DNA from: an uncultured Pyrinomonas sp. | GTDB taxonomy: Bacteria > Acidobacteriota > Blastocatellia > Pyrinomonadales > Pyrinomonadaceae | Assembly: GCA_937135995.1 (NCBI GenBank) | Contig: CAKZOF010000518.1 | Location: 1-5,099 of the forward strand | DNA length: 5,099 nt | Direction: 5' to 3' | Part shown: positions 1 through 5,099 of the stretch, one piece after another | How the letters are laid out: each line of letters begins with the position of its first letter | Numbering within the stretch: position 1 is the first letter of the stretch | The notes under the pieces: model-generated | Databases searched by the model: none | The model's input: only the letters and a program-made list of their open reading frames with translations | Told to the model about the DNA's origin: nothing | Made by a program: the position numbers and the translations under genes

Positions 1-250
1 GCATGAACTTTGCTGCACGACGAAGTTGCCGCGCCATGTTCAGATCGTAGAAGCTCGATAATTTGAATTCTGGTATTTCTCCTAGACCTAGTTTCTCGAC
101 CTCGGCGCGCAACACACCACGCCCATCAAGGCAAGCGACGCTGAGGTCGTAACGCCCGCTCTCGTGCAAAAGGCGCGCAAGCTGCACCGCCTGACGTTCA
201 GAGCCGCCTTGATTGAAGCTTCCAATGAAGAGCAGAACGTTATGCTTCAT
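1..250 (-). CDS. Glycosyltransferase family 4-type protein, N-terminal part (continues beyond window)
   Basis: I translated the minus strand from an ATG at 250-248; it stays open for 83 codons to the window edge. The protein begins MKHNVLLFIGSFNQGGSE and continues RQAVQLARLL. This is the classic first beta-strand and glycine-rich loop of GT-B glycosyltransferases of the GT4 group: a hydrophobic strand, then a G-S-F-x-x-G-G-S-E-R-Q loop leading into a helix that contacts the acceptor side. A second strand follows (YDLSVACLDGRG), then a helix and a turn (AEVEKLGLGEIPEF), as expected for the first Rossmann domain. The nucleotide-sugar-binding C-terminal domain lies outside the window, so donor and linkage are unknown. 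The start is the first Met before the strand; no strong Shine-Dalgarno sequence is visible. An 80-base gap separates it from the DUF362 stop, and it is probably the next gene in the same polysaccharide operon. It would act at the cytoplasmic face of the inner membrane. Confidence 0.88.
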   Translation of the reverse strand, partial: MKHNVLLFIGSFNQGGSERQAVQLARLLHESGRYDLSVACLDGRGVLRAEVEKLGLGEIPEFKLSSFYDLNMARQLRRAAKFM

Positions 251-330
251 GTGAGGGTAGAATGCCTTTGATCCAAATGATCAACGCCCAAGCGACTCTC
301 ACAGAGTGACACGAGCATTAGCTTTGTATT
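251..330 (-). other. Short intergenic spacer with two small inverted repeats
   Basis: Eighty bases separate the DUF362 stop from the GT4 start. There are two small palindromes: 295-307 (5-bp arms, 3-base loop, ACTCT/AGAGT) and 268-284 (6-bp arms, 5-base loop, TTGATC/GATCAA). Neither is GC-rich and neither is followed by a T-run in the direction of transcription. They do not look like intrinsic terminators, and read-through into the GT4 gene is likely. The second palindrome ends 18 bases before the GT4 start codon and could affect translation initiation, but this is only a possibility. Confidence 0.3.
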
Positions 331-1725
331 TTAGACTTCGGTGTTTGACCGAACAGCATCTCTCCAACCTGCTGGATAAATGATCGATTCGCTCTGTTTT
401 CCAGCTTTGAGCAGTTCGTCGGCGCGTCCGGTCCCCCAATCACCCACCAAGACGACATCCGCGCCGGAGAAAGCCGTTAGCCTGTAGCGGAGTTGACCAA
501 AAGCCTCGCGCACAATGGGAATACGTTCTGGGTCATAGCCTAACAACCATGCGCCCACGCGATCCACTGCTGCGGCATTCTGCCCGGCGAGAATCAGGCC
601 CATCGGCAGAGGTTGCGGGGCTAGTGGTCCATCACCTTGTCCAGCAACGATTGCATCGACGATATGCACAACTTGCCGTTGCGGCTCGTCAGCGAGCGTT
701 GCATCGACGCGCCCGTAAAGCAGAATTGCGTTCAGGTCGAGACACGTCCGCCATATTGTGTCGTTCCCCGACCAAGATCCCTCGATCCCCATCTCATCCC
801 CCATCAAACGCAACGCGCGATGTAGCGGCAACGCCATCATGTGCCAGAATCTCCCGGTAAACATACCGCTGGTCATGTTTTTCCGGTCATATACGTACTC
901 CAGAGCGCGCTTTATGCGATTCCTCTCAGGATAACAATCGCCCCCCGCATCTGGACCGCCGATGCGATGATGTGGCAAGAATTCCTTGTTACCATTGATC
1001 CCGATCAGGTTTTTCAGCGCGCACGTGAGACCTGCTTTTTTGTGTGTCTTCAACTTCGGCAAGTTGATGACTACGTCAGCTTCGATGATATCGCGCGAAA
1101 CCAAATACTGATGTCGCCCCGGGGCGTGACGTGCGGCGAGCAATCGTGGGTCGTAACATGTTACACGAAAGTTTTGCCCCTGATCCGTGATGGGTTCGAG
1201 CAAGCTTTCGCGCCCTAAATCGAAGAGCACGAATTCGTCTTCGGGTAGAAGATTTTCGGTCGCTTGTCGAACGCCGCCGACGACAGTGCAGATTGTGCGA
1301 CGGAAGTCACGGATCCCCTTGAAACGCGCGTCTCGTTGCATCAATTCGGTTGACCAAGTATCGAGCCCCATCTGCTGCAACATGCGCCCGAAATCGCAAC
1401 CTTGGATCGGGGCATCGCCGATAACGACCTGCCTTGGATTTGCTCGCAATACAGCTTCAACCACGGCGCGAATCAGGGCTTGGTGAGTCACCAGTGGCTC
1501 CATCCCCCAAGGCCCTTGATTTTCATGAAGTACAAGATTGGGTTTGATGCAAACACGAGCACCGCGCGGAACGATGCGCCCGAATGGTCCGCGTTCTTCG
1601 TCGCACCAGCCCAGTTCCTTCGTGAGTCTAACTAAGCTTTGCGCGACAACGTCGTCGGAATAATCGACTGCTTGTCGAGCGACAGCGACGCGAGCATCCT
1701 CAAGTTGTGCGTTCAAAGGTTTCAT
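331..1725 (-). CDS. DUF362 domain protein of a polysaccharide locus
   Basis: This 464-residue protein carries DUF362 landmarks. VCIKPNLV lies at about residues 58-65 and VVIGDAP at about 100-106. The most conserved block, at about 218-254, includes DVVINLPKLKTH and ALKNLIGINGNKEFLPHHR. A C-terminal part contains HIVDAIVAGQGDGP (about 354-367) and AVDRVGAWLLGYDP (about 386-399). DUF362 proteins are otherwise known fused to ferredoxin domains or as stand-alone proteins of unknown biochemical role. No CxxCxxC cluster is present, so this is the stand-alone form. I see no signal peptide or membrane segment; it should be cytoplasmic. The start lies two bases after the stop of the CapK-like gene, with only a weak upstream purine stretch, so translational coupling is likely. 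Its place between a CapK-like ligase and glycosyltransferases suggests a role in glycan synthesis or modification, but the reaction is unknown. The family call is firm and the function is not. Confidence 0.88.
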   Translation of the reverse strand: MKPLNAQLEDARVAVARQAVDYSDDVVAQSLVRLTKELGWCDEERGPFGRIVPRGARVCIKPNLVLHENQGPWGMEPLVTHQALIRAVVEAVLRANPRQVVIGDAPIQGCDFGRMLQQMGLDTWSTELMQRDARFKGIRDFRRTICTVVGGVRQATENLLPEDEFVLFDLGRESLLEPITDQGQNFRVTCYDPRLLAARHAPGRHQYLVSRDIIEADVVINLPKLKTHKKAGLTCALKNLIGINGNKEFLPHHRIGGPDAGGDCYPERNRIKRALEYVYDRKNMTSGMFTGRFWHMMALPLHRALRLMGDEMGIEGSWSGNDTIWRTCLDLNAILLYGRVDATLADEPQRQVVHIVDAIVAGQGDGPLAPQPLPMGLILAGQNAAAVDRVGAWLLGYDPERIPIVREAFGQLRYRLTAFSGADVVLVGDWGTGRADELLKAGKQSESIIYPAGWRDAVRSNTEV

Positions 1726-1727
1726 AT

Positions 1728-3176
1728 TTACTTTTGTAAGCTACCGGCCTTCACGCGTTCGATCTCGCTTACGACAGGACGTAGTTTGTTCGCTTGGGTG
1801 CGCGGGATCTCATTAACTTCTTCAAGAGTCACGCGAACACCTGGCAAATTGGATCTTAATGTCGAAAGTATCTCGTCTCGGTTTCGTTGACCAAAACCAT
1901 TCGCTGTAACTATCCGCACCTCGACGGAATAATCGGCGCGTTGAAACAACATCCACTCACGCACCGGATGATCCTTCATCAGGTGCGGTAGTTCGACGCT
2001 GTGGACCCAGCGTCCTTCCGGCAACCAAATGCGATCCATTTCGCGACCTAGGACCTCGCGTAGTGCGAAAGTGGGATACCCCGGACGGCTGCCCTCAGGG
2101 AATCGCCCCAAATCCCCGACGCGATAACGGATCATCGGCATTCCATCGGCATGGAGCTTGGTGACGAGAATGCTTGAAACCGCATCGCTAGTCTCCGGCT
2201 CGATCAGCACGTTTGCCCAATCGATCGTGTAGTCGAGCGTGCTCGCAGGCTCGAGTTGAAACCCGATCATTCCAACGTCGCGCCCCCCATAACGCTCGTG
2301 AACAGGGCATGAGAACGCCCGCTCAATCATCTCTCGATGCTTCGGCATTAACTTCTCGGCACCCGTCACGAAACACTTAGCTGGATAGTTTGGATGGTAG
2401 CCACAGTCGATAACGTGTTCGGCAAGACTTCCGAGCGCGCTCGCATAAGCGATTATGCACGCGGGTCGCCAGCTTTCGAACTCATGATGGTAGCGATTGA
2501 GCACTTCCGGCGAAAGACGGAAGCAATCAAACCAACGCACGTTCATTTGGAAGTCGTATAACCGTGCTCTCCAGCTATCGCGTGCGACCGGATCGAGATT
2601 GTGTCCCCAGAAGTACGCTGTACGCGCACCTACCGGCACTTCGATGCGCTCCATGAAGTAATCGATCGCGCTCTCGCCCCAGCCAATCTCTTCCGGCCCC
2701 TTCCAAACTTCCGTCGGCACGCCCGTCGAGCCGCCTGTCGCATCTTTGCGCAAAAGGTTCGCTGGAACTACGCACGAGACCAGTTCTCGCCCTGCTTGCC
2801 GCATTTCTTCGCGCTCTAAAATAGGCAAGCGCGCGAAATCGTCGAAGCTGAAATCAACATCAGGATCGAATCCGGTTCGCTTGAATAACTCACTGTAGTA
2901 AAGTGTTTCACGCGCCGCCCGACGCACAACGAATCGCAATCTTTCGAGAATCCACTGGCGCTTTCTTTCTTCGCTCCAATCCGCTGTTTCGCGTCGGAAG
3001 CGCATCCCCGCGTAGTACGCTCGAATCGCTGGACGCTGCCCCGGCTTGATCAAGCGGCGCAAGCGCATCGACGGCACGAACACATGCTCCGACAAAAGAT
3101 CATGCATTTTGGCAACTAGAGCGGGCATTGCTTTATGCGTGATCCCCGTAGATCCCTTCACGACTGATCGCCTCAT
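1728..3176 (-). CDS. PaaK/CapK-type adenylate-forming enzyme (phenylacetate-CoA ligase-like)
   Basis: The protein has 482 residues if started at 3176. Adenylation-superfamily motifs occur in order. The phosphate-binding loop ATGGSTGVPTEVWK is at about 146-159. YGGRDVGMIGFQ (about 296-307) corresponds to the YGxxE core. MIRYRVGDLGR (about 348-358) supplies the ribose-binding Asp, and REVLGREMD (about 373-381) is the hinge. RTQANKLRPVVSEIE (about 459-473) carries the likely catalytic lysine, Lys464. Family members activate a carboxylic acid with ATP to an acyl-AMP. PaaK then makes phenylacetyl-CoA, whereas CapK-type relatives sit in capsule and exopolysaccharide loci with unproven substrates; this context favours the latter. 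The residue after YGGR is Asp rather than the usual Glu, a conservative change. The 3176 start overlaps the upstream remnant's stop (ATGA). Met17 (3128) or Met24 are credible alternatives, because the first 16 residues look unlike family N-termini. It is followed after two bases by the DUF362 gene. Confidence 0.88.
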   Translation of the reverse strand: MRRSVVKGSTGITHKAMPALVAKMHDLLSEHVFVPSMRLRRLIKPGQRPAIRAYYAGMRFRRETADWSEERKRQWILERLRFVVRRAARETLYYSELFKRTGFDPDVDFSFDDFARLPILEREEMRQAGRELVSCVVPANLLRKDATGGSTGVPTEVWKGPEEIGWGESAIDYFMERIEVPVGARTAYFWGHNLDPVARDSWRARLYDFQMNVRWFDCFRLSPEVLNRYHHEFESWRPACIIAYASALGSLAEHVIDCGYHPNYPAKCFVTGAEKLMPKHREMIERAFSCPVHERYGGRDVGMIGFQLEPASTLDYTIDWANVLIEPETSDAVSSILVTKLHADGMPMIRYRVGDLGRFPEGSRPGYPTFALREVLGREMDRIWLPEGRWVHSVELPHLMKDHPVREWMLFQRADYSVEVRIVTANGFGQRNRDEILSTLRSNLPGVRVTLEEVNEIPRTQANKLRPVVSEIERVKAGSLQK

Positions 3177-3518
3177 CCGGCAGTGGTGGATGCGTCGTAG
3201 CTATGGCTCTTCACCCACTCTAGCCACTGCCGTGTTCTCTCTCCGAGTGATAAGCGAGACGGCTTCTCCGGTTGGCACCTTTTTTCTTCAAGAAAAGATC
3301 GCAATGCCGACGAGGCGCGCGCTTTCGCCTCCGCGGCGGTTTTTTCGGCGACATCGGGTGCGACTTCGATCATCGTCACGCCGGATGACTCCCGGACGAA
3401 CCCCAGAAAGAAAGATAACACATCGAGGCAGCCAAAGTTAACGTTCCAATCTACTCCCGCAAGGGGTTGAGAACTGCTCGCCAGGATATGGACAAGGATG
3501 GCTAAATATTCTATTAAC
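3173..3518 (-). pseudogene. Remnant of an unidentified minus-strand gene, 5' end lost
   Basis: An open frame on the minus strand ends with TGA at 3175-3173, overlapping the CapK-like start as ATGA. The protein-like part runs roughly from 3518 downwards. It contains a hydrophobic stretch (LDVLSFFLGFV), then GVTMIEVAPDVAEKTAAEAK, and ends in a charged helix-like tail (GERTRQWLEWVKSH). Further upstream the frame runs antisense through the IS607-type relic, so that part is unlikely to be coding. The pattern of a short strand, a 'DVLSFFLGFVRE' helix and 'VTMIEVA' weakly recalls the C-terminus of polysaccharide deacetylases in glycan loci; I hold this loosely. A small intact gene of 66 codons from the ATG at 3373 is an alternative. 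I interpret it as the 3' part of a gene truncated by the mobile element. The exact left limit is uncertain. Confidence 0.4.
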
Positions 3519-3602
3519 ATGAAGCTGGGTGAATGGGCGAAAAAGCAGGGCGTCTCGTACAGGTCCGTCTGACGTTGAGTACAGCAAGGGAAGATGCCGG
3601 TT
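3498..3602 (+). pseudogene. Decayed N-terminus of an IS607-family serine recombinase gene (tnpA)
   Basis: On the plus strand, the ATG at 3519 opens MKLGEWAKKQGVSYRSV, then TGA (3570-3572), Arg, TGA (3576-3578), then VQQGKMPV to 3602. If both TGA codons are read as the Trp they replace, the result is SYRSVWRWVQQGKMPV. This matches the MerR-like helix-turn-helix start of IS607-type TnpA (pattern MKLxEWAKKxGVSYxTxWRWxxxGKxPV). An in-frame ATG at 3498 would add MAKYSIN and may be the original start. After Pro-Val the similarity stops; the catalytic serine domain and any tnpB are absent. This is the only plus-strand coding trace in the window and it lies opposite to the operon. It is non-functional, because it is a short fragment with two nonsense changes. 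Family assignment is from remembered motif patterns, not a search. Confidence 0.72.
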
Positions 3603-3638
3603 CGAGAAAATTTGGGAAGCTTAAAGAAGCTCTGCCGA

Positions 3639-3704
3639 CCTGTCAAAACAAAAGGTCGATGATTTATCCCCAACTTGCCTGTCAAAACGAAGGGTCGAAG
3701 ATTT
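3639..3704. repeat. Two 27-bp imperfect direct repeats, 39-bp period
   Basis: Copy 1 is 3639-3665 and copy 2 is 3678-3704. Both begin CCTGTCAAAAC, contain GGTCGA and end GATTT. They agree at 24 of 27 positions by hand count, with 12 bases between them. They lie between the IS607-type relic and the 3' end of the GT2 gene, outside any confident coding sequence. They could be part of the right end of the former mobile element, recombinase binding sites, or a local duplication. Each copy carries TTGACA when read on the minus strand, but no well-spaced -10 box follows, so I do not call a promoter. Confidence 0.7.
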
Positions 3705-3728
3705 CGAGGCGCTCAAGATCCTTCACTG

Positions 3729-3747
3729 ATGACCACAGGTCATTTTT
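3729..3747 (+). terminator. Possible weak plus-strand hairpin with T-run
   Basis: A perfect inverted repeat, ATGACC / GGTCAT with a 3-base loop (3729-3743), is followed directly by a T-run (3743-3747) on the plus strand. In that orientation it resembles a small intrinsic terminator, which would stop transcription coming from the tnpA relic. It overlaps the GT2 stop codon (3742-3740) and has no T-run on the minus strand, so it would not terminate the operon. The stem is short and this may be chance. Confidence 0.3.
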
Positions 3748-4768
3748 CCGGAGTCTCCGCTTCGCCGCTTCTTTCGGTTCGGCTGCCGAGCAACGAACGC
3801 GCAAATCGCAGCGCTTCGGCGAGCGCACCGCGTTCCCGTTGCGCCGCGTACTCGGCCCGTCGCTGCTGGAAGAAGCCCCAGCAGAAGCGCAATTGGCACT
3901 CGTGCCAGAAAGCTTCCGCCTCATCGCGCGCGAGCGTCTGCCGCAACCATCCCCAAGCGTGTCCCATCGCTTGGCGGTAAAGATGCGACGGAACGTCGAA
4001 CAATCGCGCCTTGGAACGCTCGAAATCCTCATCGCGCATGATGGCGTAGAACCTACCATGTCCCGTATGCCAGCGACGATGGTAGCTTTTAGTCAGCCTC
4101 TCAAGCTCGACTTTGTGGTAAAGGAAGATATCTGGATTGTACAATCCTTTGTAACCTGCTTGCCACAACCGCCGGTGCAGATCGACGTCTTCAATGCCTC
4201 CTATTCTATTTTTGGAAACCCCAAGTTCCTGATGATAACCACCAATTTTCTTTACATGATCGGTTCTAAACGCAGCAGCAAGCAGATTGATGGGATTAGA
4301 AAGATCGCTGTATATCTTTTGGGGACCATAGTCAGCCATAGCTATAGCCGCCCAATGCCTCGCCGTCAACCATTGAGGCGGATTTCCTTTCCAAAGGGGA
4401 AGGACTTTTCCTCCAACAAACGAAACGTCTTTGTGCTGTAAGAAGGTACTGTAAACCACCGAAAGGTAATCGGATGGCAAGATCAGATCATCATCTACAA
4501 TCGCGTAGATTGGACTCTCGATCACCTCCAAGCCGGTGTTCAAAGCGTAAGCCCGGCCTTGCCTGCCTTCAAAAAGATACTTAATGCGAGCCCTCCCAGC
4601 GAATTCTCCGACTACATTGCGTGTCTCATCTGTTGAATTATTATCGACAACAACCACCTCGAACGTGAAGGCCCCTTGAGTCTGCTGCGCGACGACCGTT
4701 TCCAACATCTCGCGCAGATCTCGAGAACGATTATACGTGCAAACGAGCAGCGTTATGTTTGCATTCAT
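3740..4768 (-). CDS. Glycosyltransferase family 2 protein
   Basis: This complete 342-residue GT-A enzyme transfers a sugar from a nucleotide donor to a growing glycan. ITLLVCTYNR (about 5-14) is the first strand and NDP-sugar-binding loop. EVVVVDNNSTDET (about 37-49) carries the uridine-binding Asp, and GRQGRAYALNTGL (about 68-80) is the typical helix. YAIVDDDLILP (about 88-98) holds the metal-binding DxD-type motif. GGIEDVDLHRRLWQAGYK (about 190-207) is the ED motif region with the likely catalytic acid. YHKV (217-220) and YHRRWHTGHGR (about 229-239) are typical of GT2 enzymes in polysaccharide clusters. No membrane segment is evident, so it is probably a soluble or peripheral cytoplasmic enzyme. 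The start is supported by GGTGAT five bases upstream, inside the end of the preceding gene; the intergenic gap is six bases. The C-terminal tail (from about residue 325) is charged and probably disordered. Sugar specificity cannot be read from the sequence. Confidence 0.93.
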   Translation of the reverse strand: MNANITLLVCTYNRSRDLREMLETVVAQQTQGAFTFEVVVVDNNSTDETRNVVGEFAGRARIKYLFEGRQGRAYALNTGLEVIESPIYAIVDDDLILPSDYLSVVYSTFLQHKDVSFVGGKVLPLWKGNPPQWLTARHWAAIAMADYGPQKIYSDLSNPINLLAAAFRTDHVKKIGGYHQELGVSKNRIGGIEDVDLHRRLWQAGYKGLYNPDIFLYHKVELERLTKSYHRRWHTGHGRFYAIMRDEDFERSKARLFDVPSHLYRQAMGHAWGWLRQTLARDEAEAFWHECQLRFCWGFFQQRRAEYAAQRERGALAEALRFARSLLGSRTERSGEAETPEK

Positions 4769-4780
4769 TTTCTATCACCA
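4769..4780 (-). promoter_or_regulatory. Ribosome binding site of the GT2 gene
   Basis: On the minus strand, GGTGAT (4779-4774) matches the 3' side of the Shine-Dalgarno consensus and sits five bases before the ATG at 4768-4766. It overlaps the final TGG-TGA of the upstream gene, which supports both this start and translational coupling. Confidence 0.6.
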
Positions 4781-5099
4781 TGCAGAACGTTTCAGCATTC
4801 TTATCCATCCTCGCTTTAAACCCACAAGTCTCTGAAAAAGACGAGGAGGCAACCAAGTCAGCAGTCCAAAAACAGCAGCTTTGAGAGAAGGGCGTAGCCG
4901 AAAACTTCTCATGAACCATTTACGGGCCACATTATTTTGAGAACTATCTAAAAGAAGCCGTCCGGCCTCGAAACACTTCTCTGGCAGCGTAGCGAATAAT
5001 GTAATGCATCTTTCGCTCTCGTGGGATATAAGCTCGGCGAATGTATAGTTTTGTTAGCGACGATGTAAAATGATTCATACATCCTCAGGTTGTTACTTG
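4775..5099 (-). pseudogene. 3' end of a glycosyltransferase-like gene with apparent frameshift
   Basis: On the minus strand, a frame open from 5053 to the TGA at 4777-4775 gives 92 residues. It contains LFATLPEKCFEAGRLLL, ARKWFMRSFRLRPSLKAAV and FGLLTWLPPRLFQRL. This resembles the C-terminal helical tail of many GT2-type glycosyltransferases in polysaccharide loci, where an 'ARxxxxRSxRLRPSxKA' segment is followed by a hydrophobic LPP-containing segment. The same frame has stops upstream (for example TAA at 5056-5054). The protein-like sequence continues instead in another frame as SNNLRMYESFYIVANK (5097-5050), also in keeping with this family. Adding one A at the AAAA run (minus strand; 5052-5049) joins the two smoothly. 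It is therefore either a disrupted gene or a sequencing error. The catalytic domain lies outside the window, so the family is inferred from the tail alone. It ends six bases before the GT2 start. Confidence 0.6.

Larger units (their letters stand above)
3177..3739. other. Scarred region between the GT2 and CapK-like genes
   Basis: This stretch of about 560 bases interrupts an otherwise compact minus-strand operon. From low to high coordinates it holds the minus-strand gene remnant (to about 3518), the plus-strand IS607-type tnpA relic (3498-3602), a featureless link (3603-3638) and the pair of 27-bp repeats (3639-3704). It then runs into the sequence just downstream of the GT2 stop (3705-3739). 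Together these look like the residue of a mobile-element insertion followed by deletion. I could not recognise paired element ends or a target duplication by eye. Confidence 0.5.

Noticed and set aside
549..1890. Several plus-strand open frames opposite the DUF362 gene
   Set aside because: All are antisense shadows of a well-supported DUF362 coding sequence and show no recognisable domain.
3046..3441. Plus-strand open frame of about 130 codons
   Set aside because: It is antisense to the CapK-like N-terminus and the gene remnant, with basic, low-complexity composition and no family pattern.
3570..3578. TGA recoded as tryptophan (alternative genetic code)
   Set aside because: The intact neighbouring genes use TGG for Trp throughout, and TGA is the natural stop of the GT2 gene and the upstream gene. 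The two TGAs are better explained by decay of the relic.
3657..3685. Minus-strand promoter using the TTGACA inside the 27-bp repeat
   Set aside because: At 16-18 bases spacing there is no convincing -10 hexamer; the nearest AT-rich stretch is too close.
3639..3704. CRISPR-like array
   Set aside because: There are only two repeat copies with a 12-base gap, too short for a spacer, and no cas genes are in the window.
3533..4441. Long plus-strand open frame (about 300 codons) opposite the GT2 gene
   Set aside because: It lies mostly antisense to a gene with clear GT2 motifs. Its translation is low in recognisable motifs and looks like a shadow frame.
4731..4919. Minus-strand open frame of 62 codons across the GT junction
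   Set aside because: It runs out of frame through the end of the upstream glycosyltransferase-like gene and the start of the GT2 gene, both of which have better-supported frames.

Overview
The window is a stretch of a bacterial surface-polysaccharide (capsule, O-antigen or exopolysaccharide type) biosynthesis locus in which every recognisable functional gene lies on the minus strand. The organism is most likely a Gram-negative bacterium of moderate GC content. This rests only on gene families and general codon use; no rRNA or tRNA is present and I cannot assign a taxon.

In transcription order (high to low coordinates), the layout is as follows. At 5099-4775 is the 3' end of a glycosyltransferase-like gene, which appears to need a one-base frame correction at an A4 run (5049-5052). 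At 4768-3740 is a complete family 2 glycosyltransferase, six bases after the previous stop. At about 3740-3173 is a scarred stretch. It holds two copies of a 27-bp direct repeat, a plus-strand relic of an IS607-type serine-recombinase gene (tnpA) with two Trp codons changed to TGA, and a minus-strand coding remnant whose stop overlaps the next start as ATGA. At 3176-1728 is a PaaK/CapK-type adenylate-forming enzyme. At 1725-331 is a DUF362 protein, two bases after the previous stop. At 250-1 is the N-terminus of a GT-B (GT4-type) glycosyltransferase that continues out of the window.

The genes fit one assembly line. The GT2 and GT4 enzymes would add sugars to a lipid-linked glycan. The CapK-like ligase and its tightly coupled DUF362 partner are probably a module that activates an acid and modifies or decorates the polymer. 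Their substrates cannot be read from the sequence. The scar between the GT2 and CapK genes suggests a past mobile-element insertion with loss of the 5' part of a neighbouring gene. I find no intact mobile element, CRISPR array or RNA gene, and no complete novel system. The most noteworthy items are the decayed IS607 remnant with its neighbouring repeats, the CapK-DUF362 pair and the frame-disrupted upstream glycosyltransferase.
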